Source: Lysinibacillus xylanilyticus
GTDB lineage: Bacteria; Bacillota; Bacilli; Bacillales_A; Planococcaceae
Direction of reading: 5' to 3'
Assembly: GCF_001708185.1 (NCBI RefSeq)
Contig: NZ_MDDN01000007.1
Coordinates: forward strand, 62,001-126,000
Length of the DNA stretch: 64,000 bases
The notes under the pieces are model-generated. The model did not search any database. It had not been told where the DNA came from and was given only the letters and a program-made list of their open reading frames with translations. The translations under genes were made by a program, and so were the position numbers. Below, piece by piece: positions 38,679 through 47,529 of this stretch (position 1 is the stretch's first letter; every line of letters starts with the position of its first letter).

Positions 38679-39695
38679 TTACTGTCCGTTAATGCGAGAC
38701 AAGTTTTGGCAAAGCTCCGCAACCTCGTGCATCGTATAACTTTGAAAGTTATATTGCTGACGTAATTCCTGATAATACTGTAAAATTTCTTCAAGCATAG
38801 CTAAATTTTTTTCAATATTCTTGCCAAAATTATGAGGATGCCACCATAGATGATAAAAAGCCTCAGACGTTGCAGCTGCATGCATGCCCTCTTTAATACG
38901 TTTTATCTTGAAGCCCTCAAAAAACCGTAATGGGCTACAATATGGCCTTAAAAATGCACTTGAACGAATGTTAATAAATGAATCCTTTTGCATTTCAGCT
39001 AATGTTACTAGATGATTTCCGGTTACATTTACATAGCTATCCAGCCACTTCTTCGCACCTAATAGCCGACCTTTTTTCGTAAATTTTTGAGGATCGTACA
39101 AAGGGTGTTTTTCATTCCCTCTATAGCAAACAAACCCCACATCCTGACAAGCTGTGAAATACGCTTCATTCACTTGATTTCGCGGAAATACAATTGATTT
39201 CATCGGTGCGATATACTCTTCACATATCATGGCAGTAGCATGTAAATCTGCACGGAAATCCGCTTCAGTTTGGCCATCTTCTAAACAATAAAAATGTGAA
39301 AATGTATGACTTCCTATTTCCTGATGCGGTGTACGTTTAATCTTCTCAAGTAAGGAGTTACCAAAATGTAAGTGGTCCTCCTGCTCATTTTCTCCTACTT
39401 TAATAAGTTGTGTATGTGCTGCATAGCGCATGTTTTTATATTTTACCGGGATACCTCGTAAGTAATGAGCCATTTCTGCTTTAGTTTCTGCAAACAATAA
39501 ACCAACTGTTGCCCAGGTCGCATGAATACCGTATTGTTCAAACAACTCCAGCATTTCAGGCAATGCCTCACGTACACCGTATAAGTTTTTATTGTATTGA
39601 CCGTATTTAAATACATCGTGGACACCCCAATTCAGCTCAAAATCTAATGATATGACAAGACCCCCACGGTTTACTTTGATTGCTACTTCCTCCAT
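38679..39695 (-). CDS. Polysaccharide deacetylase family protein (NodB)
   Basis: 338 residues. NodB-like: SLDFELNWG (catalytic/metal Asp) and IGSHTFSHFYC (HxxxH metal site); the VFPRNQVN loop replaces the usual Arg-Pro segment. No signal peptide, so it probably acts on a lipid-linked or nucleotide sugar inside the cell, unlike the secreted enzyme at 15259. Overlaps the preceding gene by 13 bp; last gene of the cluster starting at 44254. The start lacks a clear ribosome site and depends on coupling. Confidence 0.85.
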   Translation of the reverse strand: MEEVAIKVNRGGLVISLDFELNWGVHDVFKYGQYNKNLYGVREALPEMLELFEQYGIHATWATVGLLFAETKAEMAHYLRGIPVKYKNMRYAAHTQLIKVGENEQEDHLHFGNSLLEKIKRTPHQEIGSHTFSHFYCLEDGQTEADFRADLHATAMICEEYIAPMKSIVFPRNQVNEAYFTACQDVGFVCYRGNEKHPLYDPQKFTKKGRLLGAKKWLDSYVNVTGNHLVTLAEMQKDSFINIRSSAFLRPYCSPLRFFEGFKIKRIKEGMHAAATSEAFYHLWWHPHNFGKNIEKNLAMLEEILQYYQELRQQYNFQSYTMHEVAELCQNLSRINGQ

Positions 39696-40429
39696 TTTTG
39701 CACGCCCAGTAACAGTGCACTTATTTTGGATTGGGTAATATAGCCGGAATAAACATTGACAACCTGTCCACCGAAGCCCAGTTTAAACTCACGAACATTT
39801 TGGTCATCTGTCAGCTTCCCCATATCATATAAATCAAAGTCTTGCTCCTTTAAATGCAATAAATTATGCCATAGTAAGAAACGATTTGCATAACGAGCTG
39901 GTCGTTGTAAATGATCTTGCATCATTTGTGAATGACAAGTCGCTGCATAGTAGGACATTGCTTTTTTAGCGTGTACAATATCGAGTCTATAGCATAATGT
40001 TTGTCCACAAATACTTCGAATCTCGGACAACCATAGTGCTCCTTTATCTTTTAAGAGCGTAATAGCTTCCATTTGAGACTTACTAATTAACTCGAGTTTT
40101 TTCCTTTTGGCAAAATTATTATAAAACTGCTGAAAGGCTCGTAAATTTTCTTCTGATGGTTCCTTATAAATAAAAACTTGGTAGGACTCTTTTTGTGCAC
40201 GACGAAGTATTTTTCGATTACTTTCTGAAAGAGCAAGATATAACGATAACTCACTTTCTGTAAGGTGAATATGAACCGTTTCACTTTTAACAAGTTTACG
40301 GCTAGGTACAAGTGAATGTGTATAACCAACAACCTTCTTTGATTTTCTAACATTGGCTGGCTTTTCTACAAAATAAAAATGCTGCATTGCGATATTCCAT
40401 CGCTTACTTTTAATGGACAGAATGAACAT
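39683..40429 (-). CDS. FemAB/GNAT-like acyltransferase
   Basis: 248 residues from an ATG at 40429 overlapping the previous gene by 20 bp. Resembles GNAT-fold peptidoglycan/lipid acyltransferases: ESNRKILRRAQKESYQVFIY, a conserved aromatic/Arg block, and YDMGKLTDDQNVREFKLGFGG near the end, which matches the FemAB-type F-K-x-x-F/G-G motif. Probably adds an acyl or aminoacyl group to the glycan made by the cluster. The assignment is by motif only. Confidence 0.6.
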   Translation of the reverse strand: MFILSIKSKRWNIAMQHFYFVEKPANVRKSKKVVGYTHSLVPSRKLVKSETVHIHLTESELSLYLALSESNRKILRRAQKESYQVFIYKEPSEENLRAFQQFYNNFAKRKKLELISKSQMEAITLLKDKGALWLSEIRSICGQTLCYRLDIVHAKKAMSYYAATCHSQMMQDHLQRPARYANRFLLWHNLLHLKEQDFDLYDMGKLTDDQNVREFKLGFGGQVVNVYSGYITQSKISALLLGVQKWRK

Positions 40430-42083
40430 CGCCCCCACTCTCTGTGTATTTTTCTACATGATTTCGTTCATAACGAGCACATTTGAAATGTTTCATTCGA
40501 GAAATACGTTTATAACCTAGCTGCAATAGTCGTTTACGCTTTCGCCATTGCCAAAAGCTTGCTGTAACCCAAAGTGTTTGTGCAGGTTTCATTTTTTGAA
40601 AAAAAGCTGTTATAATATCGATATTTTTATAAACATCATAGGTTAAAAAATAGGTCTGCTTCGGCAATGCTTCAACAATTTGCAATTCATCTACACGCCA
40701 GTTCACAGCATGTAATGCAAACGCAGCCTTATTCTTTTCAGCAAAGGAATCTTTATAAATGGTGTATCCCTTATAAAATAGAGAAATAATTTCTTCATCA
40801 TCGAGTTGCATCGCCTCCTGTATTGACAACTCCTCAAACAAATCTCCTACAGGCCGATGCGGTGTGACACTATCTGATGGGGATAATTCATATAAATCCA
40901 CTAGCTTAAAACGAATAAATTTTTCTACGAATAGTTGTCCATATTCTAGCCAATCTTTTACCTTTCCATACTTTACTAAGTACCGTAATTGACCGAGCGT
41001 ATTGCGTTTCCAGTCAACAACACGATAATTGCCTTTTAACATTTCCTTTATTCGTTCCTTCAGCGAATAATGACCTACTAATAGTTTTGCCCGCTTCGTT
41101 CCACTGCCTACAAGCATACGCCTTGTAAAATCAATACTAGAGCGCCAGTCAAACTTATAAGGCTCATAACCAATACTCATATCGAATAAATGATAGTTTT
41201 CAGAAAAGGTGCGCTTGATAATTTCCTGATTAACTAATCTACCAGGCCCAAATATATTAAATGTCGGCTCATGCGCAAGGGCGTAAGTGACATAACGTCC
41301 TCGACAGCAAATGCCATAGGTGAAGGCAATCCATTGGTTTTCAAAAACAAGTGCGTCTACCTCGACTTGCAATGCCTCCCCTTTAAGAAGTGTTAGCCGT
41401 TCGAAAAAATCTCTTTTCTTTCCTTTTGTAAAATCACTCGTATCTAGCTTTTTGGCCCATCGCCGATCAAACAATCTAAACATTTGCCAAAGCTCGTCCC
41501 GCGAAGGTACTGTCCTCGTTAATGAACCTAAATTCCGCAGCTTTCGTTCCCTTCTATCCACACCATGCATTTTTCTACGTTGATTGAAATGCTTATGGAA
41601 ATCTATATCGCGAAAGGCAAGATACGGTGTCACTACACGAAAAATACTCGGTTGTAACTGCCTTTCAACAAAATATTGTTCAATCACCTTTGTAGACTCT
41701 TTGCTTTCCAATAATCCATGAAACGAAAATATGACATCTTTATGCCGTTCGATGAGCTGATCAAATACAAAGGTTATAGCGGGCAGCAGCCATTCCTTTT
41801 TCGCTACAACACCTGAATAATTTGCAATATTTTCTCCCGTAAAGGCATAAATTCGTATCCCCCATCGAAGTCGAACTGTGAATGGGAAAAAGGCAATGAT
41901 ATGACCATTTTCTTCAACAGCGTAGAGCTCAACACGCGCTCTTCGCCCAACTATTTGCCACCAGTTATAAAACCAAGAAAATTCTATAAATGGATTATCA
42001 TTAACCTCAGCTGCTAAAATTTCATCCCAAATATCCTTGTACCACATGAGCTCATCATCTGTTCGAATGCGAATTAATTGCAA
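40410..42083 (-). CDS. Acetyltransf_6 (CelD/BcsL-like) acyltransferase, copy 1
   Basis: 557 residues from a TTG at 42083 behind AGAAAGGTGATTAAT. This start aligns with the GTG start of its paralogue at 45818-47485. Residues 1-360 are a GNAT fold of the CelD/BcsL group (NPFIEFSWFYNWWQ, FNIFGPGRLV, YEPYKFDW). The last 190 residues are unassigned. Such proteins accompany exopolysaccharide synthases. Overlaps the GT4 gene end and the next gene. Confidence 0.75.
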   Translation of the reverse strand: MQLIRIRTDDELMWYKDIWDEILAAEVNDNPFIEFSWFYNWWQIVGRRARVELYAVEENGHIIAFFPFTVRLRWGIRIYAFTGENIANYSGVVAKKEWLLPAITFVFDQLIERHKDVIFSFHGLLESKESTKVIEQYFVERQLQPSIFRVVTPYLAFRDIDFHKHFNQRRKMHGVDRRERKLRNLGSLTRTVPSRDELWQMFRLFDRRWAKKLDTSDFTKGKKRDFFERLTLLKGEALQVEVDALVFENQWIAFTYGICCRGRYVTYALAHEPTFNIFGPGRLVNQEIIKRTFSENYHLFDMSIGYEPYKFDWRSSIDFTRRMLVGSGTKRAKLLVGHYSLKERIKEMLKGNYRVVDWKRNTLGQLRYLVKYGKVKDWLEYGQLFVEKFIRFKLVDLYELSPSDSVTPHRPVGDLFEELSIQEAMQLDDEEIISLFYKGYTIYKDSFAEKNKAAFALHAVNWRVDELQIVEALPKQTYFLTYDVYKNIDIITAFFQKMKPAQTLWVTASFWQWRKRKRLLQLGYKRISRMKHFKCARYERNHVEKYTESGGDVHSVH

Positions 42084-42084
42084 A

Positions 42085-43206
42085 TTAATCACCTTTCTTA
42101 GCCGACTTTGATACAGCCTGTTCGTAGACAAATAGGGTTTTCTGATACATTGGTAGAAACGTAAAATTCCTTAAAAAGCAACGTTCACTGGCGTCCCCCA
42201 TTTTTTGACGCAAGTTCTCATCCATTAACAATTGTTTAAGCCTTTTCTTTAGTAAATCTGTATCATCTCGGTTCATTAAAAATCCATTCTCATGATCAGA
42301 AACTAGCTCATTGACGCCACCTACATTCGTGGCGATAATCGGAAGTCCTGCCCGCATCGCCTCAATAATTGAGATCGGTAAGCCCTCCCAATCGGATAGC
42401 AAGACAAATAAATGACTGTCCTCAAGCAAAGGTGTGACCTCTAATTGGTTGCCTAAAAATGAAACACGATCCGTTAAGCCTTTATTAGCAACAAATGTTT
42501 CTAAATTAGGACGCAATGAGCCATCACCTATCAATTGAAGGCGCCAAGGAATATCAGAAAGCTCTGCTAAAGCCTCTAACAGTAAATCCTGTCTTTTTGG
42601 CACTTCAAAGCGAGCAACCATCACAATTAGTGGATGCTCCTCTTTCTCTCGATTAGGTGCTATTCGCTTATCTATTTGGTCAATGCCATTATGAATGGTC
42701 AACATTTTATGGGCAGGAGCAATTCTTTTTGTTAATGCTAGCTTGCGATCATATTCAGATACCGTAATAATTTTAGCTGTTAGCGACTGAACTGATTTTT
42801 CCATTCGACTATACAAAATCTTTTTTTTATGTGGTACGCCTTCTGTAAAACTCCAGCTATGGGCTGTAAAAACAGTTGGAATGCCTAAAAGACTACCTAC
42901 TACACGTCCAATTGCACCCGCTTTTGATGAATGTGCTGCAATAATATCGGGTTTTATTTTTTTAAAAGCGGCTCTTAATTGCCACAAGGATTGTAAATCT
43001 TTTTTTAAATGAATCGCTCGCTGCATGGCTGGGATACTGATAACATCAATTTTTTCTGCTTGTAAGCGCCACAGTGATGGATCGTATAGGCCTGTTACAA
43101 TAGTTACTTCATGTGCGTCTTGCTTTAATTTTATGGCAAGTGCCTCCACATGCTTTTGCGCTCCGCCAATCTTATCCATACGTGTAATAAGCTGAACAAT
43201 TCTCAG
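42085..43206 (-). CDS. Family 4 glycosyltransferase, probable CTG start
   Basis: GT-B enzyme: N-terminal RMDKIGGAQKHVEALA loop, TAHSWSFTEG, VARFEVPKRQDLLLEAL, FVLLSDWEGLPISIIEAM (the EGxP donor motif) and ATNVGGVNELV. The first ATG (43179) has no ribosome site and would cut off the first beta strand. In frame upstream, a CTG at 43206 follows GGAG at 9 nt and adds LRIVQLITR, the expected beginning (homologues start MKIxxxIT). The frame is closed by TAG two codons further up. I therefore use 43206 (373 residues). Second gene of the cluster. Confidence 0.88.
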   Translation of the reverse strand: MRIVQLITRMDKIGGAQKHVEALAIKLKQDAHEVTIVTGLYDPSLWRLQAEKIDVISIPAMQRAIHLKKDLQSLWQLRAAFKKIKPDIIAAHSSKAGAIGRVVGSLLGIPTVFTAHSWSFTEGVPHKKKILYSRMEKSVQSLTAKIITVSEYDRKLALTKRIAPAHKMLTIHNGIDQIDKRIAPNREKEEHPLIVMVARFEVPKRQDLLLEALAELSDIPWRLQLIGDGSLRPNLETFVANKGLTDRVSFLGNQLEVTPLLEDSHLFVLLSDWEGLPISIIEAMRAGLPIIATNVGGVNELVSDHENGFLMNRDDTDLLKKRLKQLLMDENLRQKMGDASERCFLRNFTFLPMYQKTLFVYEQAVSKSAKKGD

Positions 43207-43226
43207 TACCTAACACTCCTTATTTT

Positions 43227-43436
43227 TATCAATTGTGCCTTGGCATAATTGCGTCTGGAATCGACTTTGTGCTTAGGCCTGCGTGATGCAGGTCAGTTAG
43301 CCGTTATCGCATGGATGCGATGATTTTAGGCTAACATCCTTTAAGAACTCCTTTCCGATTCCATGACATCCGCCGGAGGCTTTGAGCCAACACGATGTTG
43401 GTTACTCAGTCGTTGCCACAGGACGTGGTGTTCTTA
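43227..43436 (+). repeat. Full-length family B repeat inside the glycan operon
   Basis: About 210 bp from ATCAATTGTGCCTTGGCATA to GCCACAGGACGTGGTG, with GCCTGCGTGATGCAGGTC and TAGCCGTTATCGCATGGATG inside. Reverse copy at 61795-61962, deleted copy at 26641-26722. It fills the gap between the sugar transferase and GT4 genes. Confidence 0.85.
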
Positions 43437-43540
43437 GACTGAGTTCCTCTTTTTCAGCAGGCGTTTGGCCCCCCTGAAAACAGCTTAAATTCGCATCCAT
43501 CTCACCACCTATAGAGGTAGGGGACTTCTGCTGAAAGAAG

Positions 43541-44254
43541 TTAATAAGCACCTGTTCTCGCTAACACTACGTAAAATGTTTTGATGATAATTCTCAAATC
43601 CATCCAAAACGAATAATTATCAACGTATTCTAGATCATATGAAATTTTTTGCCCATGCGAAATATTAGATCGACCGTTAATTTGAGCAAGCCCCGTTAAT
43701 CCCGGCCTTACTTCTAATCGTCGTGCCTGGACAGTGTTATAAGCATTTGTGATGGGTGGAACTTCAGGGCGTGGTCCAACAATACTCATATCTCCTTTTA
43801 AGACATTAATGAGTTGTGGAATTTCATCAATACTTAGCTTCCGAAGAACGGACCCAACCTTCGTGATTCGTGCATCCTGTTCAGTTTTAAAGTAATAATC
43901 ATCTGGAATTCCGTCTGCACACACAGTAGGCGTAGTCACTGGAACTGCCTGTATGGTCATTGTCCGTAACTTCAAAATAATAAAGCGTTGATGAGCCAAT
44001 CCAGTACGGATTTGTTTAAAGAAAAAAGGGCGGCCTGTACTAATGAGTAAAATGAGGAATACAGGTAACATAAGAGGAATGGTTATAAAAAGTAGTAGGA
44101 GTGCCCCGGTAATATCAAAAATTCTCTTGCCGTACTGACTATAAAATGTGGTCGTCTGAGCTGATTGCTCGTGCAATACATCATCCTTTGCATTTTTTGC
44201 ACTTAACTTTATATATTCATTTGGGACATTTATAGAACTACTTTCGAAAAGCAT
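43541..44254 (-). CDS. Undecaprenyl-phosphate sugar phosphotransferase
   Basis: 237 residues. One membrane hairpin (about 45-70) precedes the Bacterial_sugar_transferase domain: FFFKQIRTGLAHQRFIILKLRTM, LRKLSIDEIPQLINVLKGDMSIVGPRP and RPGLTGLAQINGR. It puts the first sugar phosphate on undecaprenyl phosphate and so starts glycan assembly at the membrane. The N-terminal 40 residues are soluble. First gene of the cluster; three 21-bp-spaced repeats lie just upstream. Confidence 0.93.
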   Translation of the reverse strand: MLFESSSINVPNEYIKLSAKNAKDDVLHEQSAQTTTFYSQYGKRIFDITGALLLLFITIPLMLPVFLILLISTGRPFFFKQIRTGLAHQRFIILKLRTMTIQAVPVTTPTVCADGIPDDYYFKTEQDARITKVGSVLRKLSIDEIPQLINVLKGDMSIVGPRPEVPPITNAYNTVQARRLEVRPGLTGLAQINGRSNISHGQKISYDLEYVDNYSFWMDLRIIIKTFYVVLARTGAY

Positions 44255-44283
44255 TTACATAATAAAATATAAAAAGGGAGTTT

Positions 44284-44346
44284 GTTTCGATAAACATTCA
44301 AATAGTTTCGATAAAATGAGATTTTGTTTCGATAAACCTTCAAAGT
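44284..44346. promoter_or_regulatory. Three GTTTCGATAAA direct repeats with exact 21-bp spacing
   Basis: Copies start at 44284, 44305 and 44326. Copies 1 and 3 also share the rest of the unit (AC/CCTTCAAA). They lie 30-92 bp upstream of the sugar transferase start, where an operator array on one DNA face (two helical turns apart) would sit. Confidence 0.6.
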
Positions 44347-44363
44347 GCATAACCCTTATCTGT

Positions 44364-44819
44364 TCAACTATCTATTGATCCTTGAATAATTTGCACCTCG
44401 CATTCTATTTGAACGTTTCCTTTTAATGCCTTACTAATCATACAAGATTGTTCAGCCTTCTCAGCTAATCGATCAATTCGTTTGTGCTGTCGTTCAGATA
44501 AATCTTGTACAACAATTCTTGGCTTATGTACGATTTTCTCATAAGTAAAAATGCCATTCGTGACATCAACAAAACCTTCCGCTTGCATAGACAAATCCAA
44601 CACAGCAATCTTCGAATTTTCAAGTAACGTAGCCAGTGTAATTAAATAGCAAGTTGCTGCTGCTCCAAGCAGCATTTCATCCGGATTTGTCCCAATCCCT
44701 GGTCCATTCATTTCTCGAGGGATAGAGATTTTCGTTTTTAAATTGTCCGCACTAATAGTACCTGTCCCATTTCTCCCCTCCGACCATTTTAAATTCATAC
44801 TAAATAAATGTTGAACCAT
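44364..44819 (-). CDS. OsmC/Ohr-family peroxiredoxin-like protein
   Basis: 151 residues; ATG behind GGAGGATTTTTT. OsmC fold with two redox Cys in LGAAATCYLITLA and EQSCMISKALKG. Family members reduce organic hydroperoxides in the cytosol. Subgroup (SACOL1771-type/YhfA-type) not decided. Stands alone upstream of the glycan cluster, same strand. Confidence 0.9.
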   Translation of the reverse strand: MVQHLFSMNLKWSEGRNGTGTISADNLKTKISIPREMNGPGIGTNPDEMLLGAAATCYLITLATLLENSKIAVLDLSMQAEGFVDVTNGIFTYEKIVHKPRIVVQDLSERQHKRIDRLAEKAEQSCMISKALKGNVQIECEVQIIQGSIDS

Positions 44820-45073
44820 AAAAAATCCTCCTTTTGATGATGTAGTGTAATAACTTACACATGACTTTTTAGAGATACAGATTGTATTTTGCCCCTTCGT
44901 AGCCGAGCGATTGCTATGGGGCCCGATTACTTCCTTGACTTACCTGAGCGGTTCTATTTCTCACCTCTTATTAAAAATTAACAGAACAATAATGAAACAT
45001 CAAAACTATAAGAAAAACAAGAAAACTAATTTTATGGTAGAATAGAAAAAACAATTCTTTAGGAGATTTAATA

Positions 45074-45736
45074 ATGATTTTAACAAAGCAACAAGCAGTA
45101 CAAGCACTAAAAAAGAACAAATTTATCGGTTTTACGATTACAACAGGAAATATTATTATTAAAAAAATGAATAAAACCGATTATAATATTTTTGTTTTTG
45201 AAGAAGGCAAAGACAAACCATTGCGTTATGTCGGTTCCATTATGAACGTAATGGCTACAATGAGCGACAAAGCTTCAAATAAGGATTTTGTCATTGTGGA
45301 ACAGCTTCCAACTCAAAGTAAAGAAGAAGCTAAACCAGTAGTGAAAGATGAAGTCAAAGAAGCAGCTATGCCTGTAGAGAAAGATGAAGTCAAAGAAGCA
45401 GCTAAACTTGTAGAGCAAGATGAAGTTAAAGAAGAAAAAGCAGTTGACTTCGATGAAGAAAGACGTGCCATTTCAGGCTACGAGGGCCTATATGATGTTA
45501 CAGCGAGTGGTCGTATCATTACAGTGCGTGAAAATCGTCCATTAACTCGATGCAATGATGAATATGGTTTCCATATTGTTCGACTAACAAAGGACGGCTC
45601 TGCTTCAAGTCACAATGTGTTTGAACTTTGGAAACAGGCATACCCTGAACTTGAACAAACGAATTTTAAAGGTGCCTTAAAAGCAAAGTATGGCACAGGC
45701 TGTAAGCTTACTGATAAACCAGGTATACACTTTTAA
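45074..45736 (+). CDS. NUMOD4-domain protein with acidic linker repeats
   Basis: 220 residues; ATG behind AGGAGATTTAAT. Residues 1-78 are an unrecognised domain. Residues 85-125 hold three copies of a charged 13-residue repeat (…VxxDEVKEAA…). Residues 130-190 (AISGYEGLYDVTASGRIITV … GFHIVRLTKDG) match the NUMOD4 DNA-binding module normally attached to HNH homing endonucleases. No HNH nuclease domain follows. It may be a DNA-binding remnant or a stand-alone regulator. Terminator downstream. Confidence 0.7.
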   Translation: MILTKQQAVQALKKNKFIGFTITTGNIIIKKMNKTDYNIFVFEEGKDKPLRYVGSIMNVMATMSDKASNKDFVIVEQLPTQSKEEAKPVVKDEVKEAAMPVEKDEVKEAAKLVEQDEVKEEKAVDFDEERRAISGYEGLYDVTASGRIITVRENRPLTRCNDEYGFHIVRLTKDGSASSHNVFELWKQAYPELEQTNFKGALKAKYGTGCKLTDKPGIHF

Positions 45737-45746
45737 TTTCTTTCAG

Positions 45747-45790
45747 AAAAAAATCCTCAGCGCCGCTTCATAAACGCTGGGGATTTTTTT
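45747..45790 (+). terminator. Terminator after the NUMOD4 gene
   Basis: TCCTCAGCG…CGCTGGGGA stem (one G-T pair) with A-run and TTTTTTT. Confidence 0.85.
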
Positions 45791-45817
45791 AATAAATAAA
45801 GGTCATAGCGCTAAATG

Positions 45818-47485
45818 TCAGAGATGATAAATACTATTCCCTTGTGATTGGAGATATTTTAACCAATTGTTTACTTGGCGATATACCTTTTTCTTTTTCA
45901 ATATTTGAATTATTGTTATCCTCTCTACCCTTTGAAACCCTAACTGTACTAGCTCTCGTCGTCTTTTCCTTTCATACCATTGAACGGAAGTACAGATGGC
46001 TCTTCCTTCTTCCTGCATGTTAGCGACGATTTCGGACAGCTGATGATTATGGTCCTGAATGTATGAAACATTGGATGGAAGCTCGTGTGTAAATCCTGTC
46101 GCTTCTTCACGAAATATTTGATCATGTCTTAAATAAGCTATTTCGTTCGTGCTATTTCTAAAGATCCGATAGCCTTTATGAAAGTTCGAAACATAGTTAG
46201 CACGTCTTCTACTTACCATTACATCCTGGATAAACACTTCATTAAAGTTTGATGTCGTTTGACCTTGGCCATTCTCAGCAACATAAATATCAAAAATATG
46301 CACAGCTATTAGGCGATTAATCCCCTTCTTGAAAGAATGGAACCAATCCTTTGAACGGGCACTTTTTAAAAAATAACGTAGTTCTCCCAATCGATCTCGT
46401 TTCAATTTCACGAGCTGATGATTATTCGTTAATTGGCCTTTCAATCTATTAAACAAGACCATCATTAGCCTTAAGGTACGTTCCCTTTTGCCTTTCGTAC
46501 TCATCATAAATTTTCTAGTAAAATCAACATGTGTATACCATTCAAACTTATAAGGCTCATAACCACTGCCTAAATCATAGAAACGGTAGTTCGAAGCATG
46601 TGCTTTGAGCATATTTTCTCGCTCTATTAAACGACCAGGCCCAAAAATATTAAAATCAGGCTCATGTCCCATCGCCTGACAAAAATTTCGATCTCTACAG
46701 CAAATATCGATCGTAAAGCCTATCCAATGCCCCTCAAACTGAAGACTATCTACTTCTACTCGTAACGCGTTACTTTTCTGCGTTGCTAAACGCTCAAAAA
46801 AACGACGCGTTTGTTGTTCTGTAAATCCACTTTTATCGATTTTCTTTTGCCATCTTCTCGTAAACAAGTCGAACATGTCAGCTAACCTTTCACGATGTAC
46901 CTCTTGAAAGGTTACTTGACCAAGAGCCTTTAATTTTTTTTCACGCCGCTGAATCGTTTTAAATTTTTTTCTATGCTTATAAAGAAAATCCTCAAGTTTT
47001 ATAGATTGAAAATCAATATAAGGAGTGACAGTACGAAAAATAGAATAAGGTACCTGATACTCTATTGCATATTTTTCCAGAATTTGAGATGTATGTTTAC
47101 TTTCTAATAAGCCTTGTAACACTAATATAAATCGTTTATATTTCCGAGAAAGCTCCTTTAGTAAGTATTCAATTGCAGGTTCCTTCCATTGCTTCTCTGC
47201 AATTACTTCCATATAAGTGGCAAACCCTTGTCCTAAAAAAACAAAATAATGTATACCACCAAATCGTACATAACGAACAAGTGGGAAAAATGCTACTGCT
47301 ACTCCGTTTTGCTCGACTATGTAAATCTCAACATTGTCATTTGCACCTAACGTCATCCACCATGTCGAAACCCATTCAAACTCAATGAACGGATTATCAT
47401 TTTTTTCACGTTCAAGTATCTCTGACCAAGTATTTTTATAGGACTCTAACTCTTCCATCGTTGTTACGAGTCTATAAGATAGCAC
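45818..47485 (-). CDS. Acetyltransf_6 (CelD/BcsL-like) acyltransferase, copy 2
   Basis: 555 residues from a GTG at 47485, 8 nt after AAAGGAGTGA; the GTG at 47497 lies inside the ribosome site. Paralogue of 40410-42083 over its full length: NDNPFIEFEWVSTWW, FNIFGPGRLIE, YEPYKFEW and RDRLGELRYFLKSA are shared. It stands alone, 1.2 kb beyond the cluster. Probably modifies the same glycan, or is a second specificity. Substrate unknown. Confidence 0.75.
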   Translation of the reverse strand: MLSYRLVTTMEELESYKNTWSEILEREKNDNPFIEFEWVSTWWMTLGANDNVEIYIVEQNGVAVAFFPLVRYVRFGGIHYFVFLGQGFATYMEVIAEKQWKEPAIEYLLKELSRKYKRFILVLQGLLESKHTSQILEKYAIEYQVPYSIFRTVTPYIDFQSIKLEDFLYKHRKKFKTIQRREKKLKALGQVTFQEVHRERLADMFDLFTRRWQKKIDKSGFTEQQTRRFFERLATQKSNALRVEVDSLQFEGHWIGFTIDICCRDRNFCQAMGHEPDFNIFGPGRLIERENMLKAHASNYRFYDLGSGYEPYKFEWYTHVDFTRKFMMSTKGKRERTLRLMMVLFNRLKGQLTNNHQLVKLKRDRLGELRYFLKSARSKDWFHSFKKGINRLIAVHIFDIYVAENGQGQTTSNFNEVFIQDVMVSRRRANYVSNFHKGYRIFRNSTNEIAYLRHDQIFREEATGFTHELPSNVSYIQDHNHQLSEIVANMQEEGRAICTSVQWYERKRRRELVQLGFQRVERITIIQILKKKKVYRQVNNWLKYLQSQGNSIYHL

Positions 47486-47529
47486 GTGCTGATTCACTCC
47501 TTTTTATGTTCCAATGAATTATCGATTTT

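Noticed and set aside
44284-44346. Mini CRISPR
   Set aside because: Repeat of 11 bp with 10-bp gaps is far below CRISPR dimensions.
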